Source: Sphingomicrobium aestuariivivum
GTDB taxonomy: Bacteria > Pseudomonadota > Alphaproteobacteria > Sphingomonadales > Sphingomonadaceae
DNA: 64,000 nucleotides
Assembly: GCF_024721585.1 (NCBI RefSeq)
Contig: NZ_CP102629.1
Span: 744,001 to 808,000, forward strand
Reading direction: 5' to 3'
Each line of letters opens with the position of its first letter. Position 1 is the stretch's first letter. Below, piece after piece: positions 52,723 through 61,079 of the stretch. Below the pieces are notes generated by a model that saw only the letters and a list, made by a program, of their open reading frames with translations, was not told where the DNA came from and searched no databases. Made by a program: the position numbers and the translations under genes.

Positions 52723-53360
52723 AGCGCGACCTTGTAGGACGCCGTGGTCTTCTCGGCGATCTCGGCCTCGGTGACGTCGGGCGCCAGCTCGATCAGCTCG
52801 AAGGCGCTGTCATGATCCTTGCGGCGGAGCACGCCGAGGTCGGTGATGATCATGTCGACCACATTCTGTCCCGTGAGCGGCAGGTCGCAGGCGGGCTTGA
52901 ACTTGGCATCGCCGTTCTTCGAGACATGCTCCATCACGACGATGATCTTCTTCACGCCCGCGACGAGGTCCATCGCCCCGCCCATGCCCTTGATCATCTT
53001 GCCGGGGATCATCCAGTTGGCGATGTCGCCCTTCTCGCTCACTTCCATCGCGCCGAGCACGGTGAGGTCGATATGCCCCCCGCGGATCATCGCGAAGCTC
53101 TGCGCGCTGTCGAAATAGGAGGACTGCGGCAGCTGGCTGATCGTCTGCTTGCCCGCATTGATGAGGTCGGCGTCGACCTCGTCGGCATAGGGGAAGGGCC
53201 CGATGCCGAGCATCCCGTTTTCCGACTGCAGCGTCACCGTCTTCCCCTCGGGGATATAGTTGGCAACGAGCGTCGGGATGCCGATCCCGAGGTTGACGAA
53301 AAAGCCGTCTTCCAGCTCCTGCGCGGCCCGCGCCGCCATCTGGTTACGATCCCAGGGCAC
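52719..53360 (-). CDS. scoB: Succinyl-CoA:3-ketoacid CoA-transferase subunit B
   Basis: With ScoA transfers CoA from succinyl-CoA to acetoacetate, activating ketone bodies. 213 residues; the catalytic Glu is in QSENGMLG. LGIGIPTLVANY and PLTGQNVVDMIITD fit the family. Start GTG 53360, overlapping the scoA TAG. Confidence 0.94.
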   Translation of the reverse strand: MPWDRNQMAARAAQELEDGFFVNLGIGIPTLVANYIPEGKTVTLQSENGMLGIGPFPYADEVDADLINAGKQTISQLPQSSYFDSAQSFAMIRGGHIDLTVLGAMEVSEKGDIANWMIPGKMIKGMGGAMDLVAGVKKIIVVMEHVSKNGDAKFKPACDLPLTGQNVVDMIITDLGVLRRKDHDSAFELIELAPDVTEAEIAEKTTASYKVAL

Positions 53361-54067
53361 TATGCTTCCTCCCGCTCGCGCGTCGTCACGAATTCGATCT
53401 TCTTGTCATAGGGCGCGCCCGAAATGAGGCGGTTCACATAGACGGCGGGCAAGTGGATGCAGTCCGGATCGAGGCTGCCGACCGGTACGATTTCCTCGAC
53501 CTCGGCCACGCAGATCCTGCCGCAGGTCGCCGCCGGCAGGTTGAAGTTGCGCGCGGTCTTGCGGAACATGAGGTTGCCCGCCTCGTCCGCCTTCCAGCCC
53601 TTCACGATCGACAGGTCGGCGAAGATGCCGCGCTCGAGGATATAATCCTGGCCGTCGAAATTCTTCACTTCCTTGCCCTCGGCGACCACGGTGCCGACGC
53701 CGGTCTTGGTATAGAAGCCGGGAATGCCCGCGCCGCCCGCGCGCATGCGCTCGGCCAGCGTGCCCTGCGGGCAGAATTCCACCTCGAGCTCGCCCGCCAG
53801 ATACTGGCGCTCGAATTCCTTGTTCTCGCCGACGTAGGAAGAGATCATCTTCTTCACCTGCCGCGTGCGCAGCAGCTTGCCGATGCCCTCATTGTCGATG
53901 CCCGCATTGTTCGAGGCGAAGGTCAGCCCCTTCACCCCGCTGTCGCGGATCGCGTCGAGCAGCCGCTCGGGAATGCCGCACAGGCCGAAGCCCCCCGCGG
54001 CGATCAGCATGCCGTCCTCGAGGATGCCCTCGAGCGCATCGGCCGCACTGTCGTAAATCTTGGTCAT
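53360..54067 (-). CDS. scoA: Succinyl-CoA:3-ketoacid CoA-transferase subunit A
   Basis: 235 residues: [51 protein letters not shown]. It forms the CoA-transferase with ScoB, encoded directly after. ATG 54067. Head of a five-gene operon. Confidence 0.94.
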   Translation of the reverse strand: MTKIYDSAADALEGILEDGMLIAAGGFGLCGIPERLLDAIRDSGVKGLTFASNNAGIDNEGIGKLLRTRQVKKMISSYVGENKEFERQYLAGELEVEFCPQGTLAERMRAGGAGIPGFYTKTGVGTVVAEGKEVKNFDGQDYILERGIFADLSIVKGWKADEAGNLMFRKTARNFNLPAATCGRICVAEVEEIVPVGSLDPDCIHLPAVYVNRLISGAPYDKKIEFVTTREREEA

Positions 54068-54188
54068 GAAGCCTCCTGTTGGCCCATCGCCTAAGCACTG
54101 CGACAGGCGCATGCAAGCGCCGAGCGCCCCGCCGCCCCGCCGCCGCCATGGTTGACAATCACGGCGCACGGGCGTCGATGCGCGCATC

Positions 54189-55181
54189 ATGCGCTCGCCC
54201 CTTCTCCCCGGACTTGCCCTTGCCGCCGCCGCCGGCCTCGCTGCCTTCGCCCTCGACCGGCTCGCGGGCGCCCCGCTCATCCTCGCCGGCCTGCTGCTCG
54301 GCCTCGCCCTCCAACCGCTTGCCGCGCGCCTCGGCACCGGCCCCGGCCTCGGGCTCCTCGCCAAGCAGGGCCTGCGCGCCGGCATCATCCTCCTCGGTTT
54401 TCGCATCACCTTCGCCGATGTGGCCGCGCTCGGTGTCACCACCTTCGCCGCGCTGCTCCTCGTCATGGGCAGCGCCATCCTCGCCGCGCTGGTCGCGGGA
54501 CGCATGGTCGGCACCAGCCGCGAGGTCGGCCTGCTCGCGGGCGGCGGCACGGCCATCTGCGGTGCGTCCGCCGCGCTCGCCATCCACGGCGCCATCGGCA
54601 AGGGCCGCATCAGCGAGGCGCAATTCACCCTCACCCTGATCGTCCTCGCCGGCGCCAGCGCGCTCGCCTTCCTCGCCTATCCGCTGATCGCCGGATTGCT
54701 CGACCTGTCGGACCGGCAGGCGGGCTTCCTCATCGGCGCGGGCATCCATGACGCCGCGCAGGCGGTCGGCGCGGGCTTCGTCGTCTCCGATGGCGCGGGC
54801 AATGTCGCCACCATCGTCAAGATGAGCCGCGTCGCGCTTCTCGCCCCGCTGGTCGCGCTGATGACGCTGTGGGTGCATCGCGGCGGGCGCGGGGAGGCGG
54901 AAGGCAAGTCGCCCCCGCTCCTCCCCGGCTTCATCCTCGCCTTCCTCCTCGTCATCGCGCTCAACTCGGCCGTCGCGGTGCCCGCCCCGCTCGCCGACGG
55001 CGCGCTCGACCTGTCGAAAGCGCTCCTGCTGCTCGCCGTGACCGCCACCGCGATGAAGACCCCGCTCGGCCAGCTGCGCGCCCTCGGCTGGCGCGCCGCC
55101 ACCCCCGTCGCCGCCGCCACCCTCGCCTCGCTCCTCGCCAGCCTCGGAGCCGCGATCTGGTGGATCGATCACAGCGGATAA
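54189..55181 (+). CDS. YeiH-family putative sulfate exporter
   Basis: 330 residues with ten membrane helices. [26 protein letters not shown] and [16 protein letters not shown] are hallmarks of the YeiH family. Substrate is not certain; sulfate or sulfite-type anions have been proposed for relatives. ATG 54189, divergent from scoA. Confidence 0.88.
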   Translation: MRSPLLPGLALAAAAGLAAFALDRLAGAPLILAGLLLGLALQPLAARLGTGPGLGLLAKQGLRAGIILLGFRITFADVAALGVTTFAALLLVMGSAILAALVAGRMVGTSREVGLLAGGGTAICGASAALAIHGAIGKGRISEAQFTLTLIVLAGASALAFLAYPLIAGLLDLSDRQAGFLIGAGIHDAAQAVGAGFVVSDGAGNVATIVKMSRVALLAPLVALMTLWVHRGGRGEAEGKSPPLLPGFILAFLLVIALNSAVAVPAPLADGALDLSKALLLLAVTATAMKTPLGQLRALGWRAATPVAAATLASLLASLGAAIWWIDHSG

Positions 55182-55280
55182 GACGTCTCAGTCCCCCGTT
55201 CGTCGAACTTGTCGTTGACTGTTGCAGGCCTTCCGGTGCCAAACGGTCGAATATCGATTCACCGGGGGAAAGTTTAGCGT

Positions 55281-56213
55281 ATGTCTGTCCTGTCCATGGA
55301 CGGCGTGACCAAGCGTTTCGGCGCGATCACGGCCGTCGACAATCTCGTCATGCATGTCGAACAAGGCGAGATCTTCGGCTTCCTCGGCGGCAATGGCGCC
55401 GGCAAGACCACCAGCCTGCGCATGGTCCTCGACATCATCCGCCCCACCGAGGGCACGATCAGCGTCATGGGACTGCCCCCCGGCCAGGAAAATGCCGACC
55501 GCATCGGCTTCCTTCCCGAGGAACGCGGCCTCTACCCCAACATGCGCGCGATCGACACGATCATCTATTTCGGCGAGTTGAAGGGCATGAGCCCGCGTGA
55601 CGCGCGCGCCGAGGGCATGGCGCTCCTCGAGCGCTTCGACCTCGCCGACCGCGCCTCGAGCCCCATTTCCGACATGTCGAAGGGCATGGCGCAGAAGGTC
55701 CAGCTCGCCACCGCGCTCGTCAATTCGCCCGACCTCCTCATCCTCGACGAGCCCTTCTCGGGGCTCGACCCCGTCAACCAGCAGCTCCTCGAGGCCGAGA
55801 TCGTGCGGGCCGCCGCGCGCGGTGCAGCGGTCGTCTTCTCCACCCACATCATGCAGCATGCCGAGCGGCTGTGCGACCGCCTCCTCATCCTCCGCAAGGG
55901 CGAGAAGAAGTTCGAGGGCGACCTTGCCGCGGCGCAGGCGCTGGTCCCGCCGACCGTGCGCATCACCACCACTGCCGACCTGACGGCGCGCCCCAATGTC
56001 GCCGCCGCCCGCGTGGTGGATCGCGACGGCGACTGGACCCGCTACGAGGTTGACCTCGTCGAGGGCAGCGATCCCGCCAAACTCCTCGAGGCCATGACCC
56101 GCGACGGCGTGCCGCTGCGCGGCTTCGAGGCGCGCCATGCCGCGCTCCACGACATCTTCGTCCATCTCGTCGGCCATGACGCCGATGCGCAGGCGCAAGG
56201 AGAAGCCGCGTGA
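55281..56213 (+). CDS. ABC exporter ATPase, NatA-like
   Basis: 310 residues. Walker A GGNGAGKTT (36-44), a Q-loop region FLPEERGLYPNM, signature DMSKGMAQKVQLA, Walker B LLILDEPFSGLDP, and a C-terminal extension. Works with the permease that follows. ATG 55281. Its TGA overlaps the GTG of the permease (GTGA). Confidence 0.93.
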   Translation: MSVLSMDGVTKRFGAITAVDNLVMHVEQGEIFGFLGGNGAGKTTSLRMVLDIIRPTEGTISVMGLPPGQENADRIGFLPEERGLYPNMRAIDTIIYFGELKGMSPRDARAEGMALLERFDLADRASSPISDMSKGMAQKVQLATALVNSPDLLILDEPFSGLDPVNQQLLEAEIVRAAARGAAVVFSTHIMQHAERLCDRLLILRKGEKKFEGDLAAAQALVPPTVRITTTADLTARPNVAAARVVDRDGDWTRYEVDLVEGSDPAKLLEAMTRDGVPLRGFEARHAALHDIFVHLVGHDADAQAQGEAA

Positions 56214-57691
56214 ACAAGATCCTCCTCGTCGCCAAGCGCGAGTTTCGCCACATCACCACGATGCGCAGCTTCTGGGTCTCCATGCTGCTCCTGCCCGCCA
56301 TCCTCTTCCTCGCCCCCCTCATCCAGAAAGTGGTGAGCGATGACGAGCCCACCCGCATCGCCATCATCGACCGCGATGCCGGCACTTCGGGCGAGGCCAT
56401 CGCCGCGCGTTTCGAACTGGACGAGACGCTCGCCGAGATGGGCTCGCTGTCGCGCTACGTGCGCCGCTACGAGCTCGAACAGGCCGATCCGCAAGCCTCC
56501 TGGGCGCAATATGATCGCGCCCTCACTGCCGCCGACGCCGAAGCCTATGAGGCCGCCGGCGGGCTCGATGCCGCCTTGGAGGCGATCGAGCCCTTGAAGG
56601 ACGACGACACCCCTGATTTCGAGGCACCGCCGCGCGATTACGAGATCGTCGATGCGCCTGCGGGGCTTGCCGACGCCGACGCCGCCGCCATCGAGGAACA
56701 GCGCGAGGACATCTTCGCCGCCAAGGGCCCCGCGGCGCCCGACTATCTCCTCCTCCTCGAGGAGGGCCAGATCGGTCCCGTCGTGCAGGTCTTTTCAAAG
56801 AACCGCCCGAGCCCCCGCTTCCTCAATGTCGTGCGCGAGGAAAGCGCGCGCGCCATGCGGCAGGAAGCGCTCGCCACCCGCGGCATCTCGCCCGAAGAGG
56901 CGCTCGCCGTCGAAGGGCTCACCCCCCCGATCATGATCTCCACCCCCGCCCCCGGCGGCGGCGCGCGCGAGACCCATGTGATCCGCTCGATCCTGCCGCT
57001 GGCGCTCGCCTACATGCTGCTCATGAGCCTCCTGCTCTCCGGCAACTGGATGGTGCAGGGCGCGGTCGAGGAACGCGGTTCGAAGCTGGTCGAGAGCGTC
57101 ATCGCCTGCGTGCGCCCCCAGCAGCTCATGTTCGGCAAGCTCCTCGGCACCGCCGCCACCGGCCTGTCGATGATCATCGTCTGGCTCGGCTGCGCGGTGC
57201 TGGCAGCGCTCGTCACCAAGGGGATCGTCGCCGACCTCCTGCGCCCAGCGCTCGACAGCATTTCCTCGCCGGGTGCCATCCTGACGATCATCTACTTCTT
57301 CGTCGTCGGCTATGTGATGCTCGCCACCATCTTCCTCGCCATCGGTGTCCTCAGCGACAATATGAACGAGGCGCAGGGCTTCCTCATGCCCGTGATGATG
57401 GTCATCCTCCTGCCCGTCACCTACATGCTGCAGGCAGTGGTGCAGGATGCGGGCGGCACGGCGCTGAAAGTGATGACCTGGTTCCCGCCGATCACCCCCT
57501 TCGCGGTCCTCGCGCGCCTCGGCGCGGGCATCGAGACATGGGAACTCGTCGGCACCGCCATCATGCTCGCAGGGTTCACCGCGCTCATGCTCTGGCTGGT
57601 CGGCAACCTGTTCCAGGCAAGCCTCCTGAAGAGCGGGCAGAAGAGCGGCGTCGCCCAGCTCGTCGACCGCTTCCGCGTCGCCCGCGACTAG
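56210..57691 (+). CDS. ABC-2 type exporter permease, NatB-like
   Basis: 493 residues. One N-terminal helix (FWVSMLLLPAILFLAPLI), a large ~200-residue extracytoplasmic domain, and five to six C-terminal helices. GAVEERGSKLVESVIACVRPQQLMFGKLLG is typical of NatB-like permeases. Sodium or a peptide/antibiotic could be exported; no evidence decides. Start GTG 56210. Confidence 0.9.
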   Translation: MNKILLVAKREFRHITTMRSFWVSMLLLPAILFLAPLIQKVVSDDEPTRIAIIDRDAGTSGEAIAARFELDETLAEMGSLSRYVRRYELEQADPQASWAQYDRALTAADAEAYEAAGGLDAALEAIEPLKDDDTPDFEAPPRDYEIVDAPAGLADADAAAIEEQREDIFAAKGPAAPDYLLLLEEGQIGPVVQVFSKNRPSPRFLNVVREESARAMRQEALATRGISPEEALAVEGLTPPIMISTPAPGGGARETHVIRSILPLALAYMLLMSLLLSGNWMVQGAVEERGSKLVESVIACVRPQQLMFGKLLGTAATGLSMIIVWLGCAVLAALVTKGIVADLLRPALDSISSPGAILTIIYFFVVGYVMLATIFLAIGVLSDNMNEAQGFLMPVMMVILLPVTYMLQAVVQDAGGTALKVMTWFPPITPFAVLARLGAGIETWELVGTAIMLAGFTALMLWLVGNLFQASLLKSGQKSGVAQLVDRFRVARD

Positions 57692-57698
57692 GATCAGG

Positions 57699-57724
57699 CG
57701 GGGAGCGCTGTGCGGCGCTCCCCG
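57699..57724. terminator. Hairpin between ABC permease and racemase homologue
   Basis: CGGGGAGCGC/GCGCTCCCCG stem between convergent genes; T-tracts are weak on both sides. Confidence 0.5.
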
Positions 57725-57731
57725 TTCCTAG

Positions 57732-58421
57732 CTAGACAAGCGCCATCTCCAGCGCCGCCTCGCAGTGGATCCGCGTCGTGTCGAAGACCGGTAGCGGGCT
57801 GTTGTCCGGCCCCAGCAGCATGCCGATTTCGGTACAGCCGAGGATCAGGCAGTCCGCCCCCGCTTCGCCCAGCCGCGCCGCAATTGCCTCATAGGCCGCG
57901 CGGCTCTCCCCGCGCACCTCGTCCCTGCACAATTCCTCATAGATGATGCGGTGCGTCTCGGCGCGGTCCGCCTCGCTCGGTATCACTGGCAGCAGCCCCG
58001 CCGCCTCCAGCCGCGCCCGATAGAAATGCTCTTCCATCGTGAAGCGCGTCGCCATCAGCCCCGGCCGCGCGAACCCCGCCGCGACGATCCGCGCCGCGGT
58101 CGCATCGGCGATGTGGAGGAGCGGCACGCCTACCCCCGCCATCATCGGCTCCACCACCTTGTGCATCGTGTTCGTCGCCAGCAGCAGCAGTTCCGCGCCG
58201 CCCGACTCCAGCGCCCGCGCCTCGGCATTGAGCCGCCCCCCCAGCGCCGCCCATTCGCCCGCCATCTGCATTTGCTCGATGGTCGCGAAATCGACCGAGC
58301 GAATGAGCAATTCGGGCGAGTGCAGCCCGCCCAGCTTCTCGCGCGCCAATTCGCACATCAGGCGATAGTAGCCCTGCGTCGAGGCTGCCGACATGCCGCC
58401 CAAGATCCCGATCGTCTTCAT
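57732..58421 (-). CDS. Aspartate/glutamate racemase family protein lacking the first catalytic Cys
   Basis: 229 residues, full-length for the YgeA-like L-Asp/Glu racemase family: TIGILGGMSAASTQGYY, ATNTMHKVV, LHIADATA, TEIGMLLG near the end. The first of the two catalytic cysteines (C-T-N-T-M-H in E. coli YgeA) is Ala82 (ATNTMHK), while the second, GCTEIG, is intact. Two-base racemisation is therefore doubtful; it may be an isomerase, decarboxylase or inactive homologue. ATG 58421. Confidence 0.87.
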   Translation of the reverse strand: MKTIGILGGMSAASTQGYYRLMCELAREKLGGLHSPELLIRSVDFATIEQMQMAGEWAALGGRLNAEARALESGGAELLLLATNTMHKVVEPMMAGVGVPLLHIADATAARIVAAGFARPGLMATRFTMEEHFYRARLEAAGLLPVIPSEADRAETHRIIYEELCRDEVRGESRAAYEAIAARLGEAGADCLILGCTEIGMLLGPDNSPLPVFDTTRIHCEAALEMALV

Positions 58422-58430
58422 GGCCAAAAG

Positions 58431-58480
58431 AAAAGCGCCCGCCGCGCCGCCACGCAAGTGGCAAGCGCGGGCGGGCGCCC
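58431..58480 (-). terminator. Terminator of the SCP2-like gene
   Basis: GCGCCCGC/GCGGGCGC outer stem with inner pairing, followed on the minus strand by TTTTCTTTT. Confidence 0.6.
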
Positions 58481-58499
58481 TTATACGCTTCGGCCTGGC

Positions 58500-58799
58500 T
58501 TAGCCGCGCAGCTTGGCGAGCACGCCCTGCAGCTGCATCGCGTTCGACATGTCGCCCTCGACCTTGAGCTTGCCGGTCATGAAGGCAGTCATGCCGTCGA
58601 GCTGGCCATTGGCCATCGCCTGCCAGTCGTCCCACGCCACCTTGATGGTGGTGTCGGCATCGCCATCCTCTTCGGTCACCTTGTGATCGACGCCGTCGAG
58701 CATGATCACGCCCTTGTCGTCATAGTCGATCTTGACCTTCTTGCCTTCGACCCAGGCCTGGTTTTCCTGCATCTTGGCGGCGAGTTCGGCTTTTTCCAT
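58500..58799 (-). CDS. SCP2 sterol-binding-domain protein
   Basis: 99 residues. A small alpha/beta lipid-binding fold: KVKIDYDDKGVIMLDG, TIKVAWDDWQAMANGQ, AFMTGKLKVEGDMSNAMQLQ. Probably binds fatty-acyl or hopanoid lipids. ATG 58799 begins MEKAEL. Confidence 0.88.
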   Translation of the reverse strand: MEKAELAAKMQENQAWVEGKKVKIDYDDKGVIMLDGVDHKVTEEDGDADTTIKVAWDDWQAMANGQLDGMTAFMTGKLKVEGDMSNAMQLQGVLAKLRG

Positions 58800-58897
58800 G
58801 ATCGTCGATGCTCCTGACATTCGTGTTGGTTCGCCAACAGACCTAGGAGGACGCAACGCCCCTTTCAACCGCGAAACGACGCGCCTATGTCAGGCCC

Positions 58898-60325
58898 ATG
58901 ACCTACCAGACCGATCTCAAGCTCTTCATCGATGGTGTGTGGAGCGGCGCCGAAGGCCGCGACTGCATGCCCGTCACCAACCCCGCGACCGGCGAGACGC
59001 TCGCCCAGCTGCCGATGGCGACCAAGGCCGACCTCGACGCCGCGCTCCACGCCGCCGAAAAGGCCTATCCGAAATGGCGCGCGACCGACGTCGAGACCCG
59101 CGCCGCCATCCTCCACAAGGCCGCCGCCTATCTCAAGAAGAACGCCAAGGAGATCGGCGCCCTCCTCACGCAGGAACAGGGCAAGCCCGTCAAGGAAGCC
59201 ATCGGCGAAGTCTATGGCGCCGCCCAGATGTTCGACTGGTATGCCGAGGAAGCCAAGCGCGACTATGGCCGCACCCTCGTGCGTCCCGTCGGCCAGCGCT
59301 CGATCGTCACCCGCCAGCCGGTCGGCGTCGTCGCCACCTTCACCCCGTGGAACTTCCCCATCTACCTTCTCGCCAAGAAGGTCGCCGCCGCGCTTGCCGC
59401 GGGCTGCTCGGTCATCTCCAAGCCGCCCGAGGAAACGCCCGCCTGCGTCAACGCGGTCGCCAAGGCGCTCGAGGATGCGGGCCTTCCCGCCGGCACCTTC
59501 CAGCTCGTCCACGGCGATCCCGACATGGTCAGCCGCCATCTCATGGCCAGCCCCATCGTGCGCAAGGTCAGCTTCACCGGCTCGGTAGGGGTCGGCAAGC
59601 ATCTCATGGGCCTTGCCGCCGACGGCCTGAAGCGCCTCACCCTCGAACTGGGCGGCCACGCCCCCGTCCTCGTCTTCGATGACGTCGATCTCGAGGCCAC
59701 GCTCGACAAGCTCGTGCCGCAGAAATTCCGCAACGCCGGACAGGTCTGCGTCTCGCCGACCCGCTTCTACGTGCAGGAAGGCATTTACGACGACTTCATC
59801 AAGGGCTTTGCCGAACGCACCGGCCGCGTGCAGGTCGGCAACGGCATGGAAGACGGCACCCAGATGGGCCCGCTCGCCCATGAACGCCGCCTCCCCGCCG
59901 TCCACGAACTGGTCGCAGATGCGAAAGCCAAGGGCGCCCGCATCGCGGCGGGCGGCGAGCCGATGGGCAATGCCAACTTCTTCCAGCCCACGCTGATCGC
60001 CGATGCGCCGCTCGATGCGCGCATCATGAACGAGGAGCCCTTCGGCCCCGTCGCCGTGGCGCGTCCCTTCAAGGATCTCGACGAGGCGCTCGAACAGGCC
60101 AACCGCCTGCCCTTCGGCCTTGCCGCCTTCGCCTTCACCAACCAGCTCCAGCGCGCCAACATCCTCGGCGACATGATCGAGGCGGGCATGGTCGGCATCA
60201 ACAATTTCGCCATCTCGGGCGCCGACACGCCCTTCGGCGGGGTCAAGGATTCGGGCTTCGGCTCGGAAGGCGGCAAGGAAGGCCTCGAGACCTACCAGGT
60301 CGTCAAGGCGATCCACATGAGCTGA
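58898..60325 (+). CDS. gabD: NAD(P)-dependent succinate-semialdehyde dehydrogenase-type
   Basis: 475 residues. Aldehyde dehydrogenase fold with TFTPWNFPIYLLAKK, general base Glu250 in LELGGHAPV and nucleophile Cys284 in NAGQVCVSPTRF. The pattern best fits succinate-semialdehyde dehydrogenase (GABA or 4-hydroxybutyrate route to succinate), but close paralogues use other aldehydes. ATG 58898. Confidence 0.88.
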   Translation: MTYQTDLKLFIDGVWSGAEGRDCMPVTNPATGETLAQLPMATKADLDAALHAAEKAYPKWRATDVETRAAILHKAAAYLKKNAKEIGALLTQEQGKPVKEAIGEVYGAAQMFDWYAEEAKRDYGRTLVRPVGQRSIVTRQPVGVVATFTPWNFPIYLLAKKVAAALAAGCSVISKPPEETPACVNAVAKALEDAGLPAGTFQLVHGDPDMVSRHLMASPIVRKVSFTGSVGVGKHLMGLAADGLKRLTLELGGHAPVLVFDDVDLEATLDKLVPQKFRNAGQVCVSPTRFYVQEGIYDDFIKGFAERTGRVQVGNGMEDGTQMGPLAHERRLPAVHELVADAKAKGARIAAGGEPMGNANFFQPTLIADAPLDARIMNEEPFGPVAVARPFKDLDEALEQANRLPFGLAAFAFTNQLQRANILGDMIEAGMVGINNFAISGADTPFGGVKDSGFGSEGGKEGLETYQVVKAIHMS

Positions 60326-60352
60326 TCTGCGCGATAACAGGGGGGACTGAAT

Positions 60353-60490
60353 ATGATCGACGAACTCATCGAAGAGGCTGCCACCAGCAGCCTGGTGGAC
60401 CGTCTGGGCCGGCGCTGGCGCACCCTCGCCTCGCTGGTCTGCATCGGCCTGCTCGCCTGGGGGGCGATCGGCTACTTCGTGAACGGCTGA
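60353..60490 (+). CDS. Small single-pass membrane protein, 45 aa
   Basis: ATG 60353 with GGGGG upstream, ending TGA at 60490. An acidic N-terminus (IDELIEEAATSSLVDRL) precedes one helix (TLASLVCIGLLAWGAIGYFV). It sits between the dehydrogenase gene and a second small membrane protein. No family recognised. Confidence 0.6.
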   Translation: MIDELIEEAATSSLVDRLGRRWRTLASLVCIGLLAWGAIGYFVNG

Positions 60491-60525
60491 TTCCAACGAT
60501 GATGGGGGCAGAGGAGAACCCCAAG

Positions 60526-60551
60526 GGAACCCTTACGCCCCCGTCATTGTT
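60526..60551 (+). promoter_or_regulatory. EcfG-type general stress promoter
   Basis: GGAAC (60526-60530), 17 bases, then TGTT (60548-60551), close to the alphaproteobacterial EcfG consensus GGAAC-N16/17-CGTT. It lies 37 bases before the 84-aa membrane protein. Confidence 0.45.
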
Positions 60552-60587
60552 GACCACCCGCAACGAAAACAACCGAAAGGTTCTCGA

Positions 60588-60842
60588 ATGAGCAAAGGTG
60601 CGGGTAACAAGACCCTCCTGTGGGTGGTGGTCGTCATCGCCCTTCTCCTGATCATCGCCTACGCGACCGGTTTCTTCAAAACCGAGGTCGACGATGCCGG
60701 CTCGCTGCCGAGCATCGACGTCGAAGGCGGCGAACTTCCCGACATCGACAGCGACGTCGGCGACATCGAGGTCGATACCGAGGAGGTCACCATCGAGACC
60801 CCGACGATCGACGTCGAGGAAGCTACGCCCGACGAGGAATAA
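60588..60842 (+). CDS. Small acidic single-pass membrane protein, 84 aa
   Basis: Basic N-terminus, one helix (LLWVVVVIALLLIIAYATGFF), then an Asp/Glu-rich tail with repeated short units (SIDVEGG, DIDSDVGDIEVDTEEV). The tail should be outside the cytoplasm and may bind cations. ATG 60588. A stress-sigma-like promoter lies upstream. Confidence 0.7.
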   Translation: MSKGAGNKTLLWVVVVIALLLIIAYATGFFKTEVDDAGSLPSIDVEGGELPDIDSDVGDIEVDTEEVTIETPTIDVEEATPDEE

Positions 60843-61079
60843 GCTCACCCACCGCTTTTCCGAGCGGGGGAGCGAAGGGCGGTTCCGCTTCGGCGGGGCC
60901 GCCCTTTTCCTTGGCTAGGACAACGAAACCCCTGTCCTACCCTGCCGCCCGGGCCTATGGTCGCGCCCCATGACGCAGCACCCATCTTCGGATCCCGCTT
61001 TTCCGGCATTCCTGCCGCCGAAAGTTCCCGAAGTGGACAAAGTGGACACTGTCCGAATTCAATCCAACAGGTGACCAAC

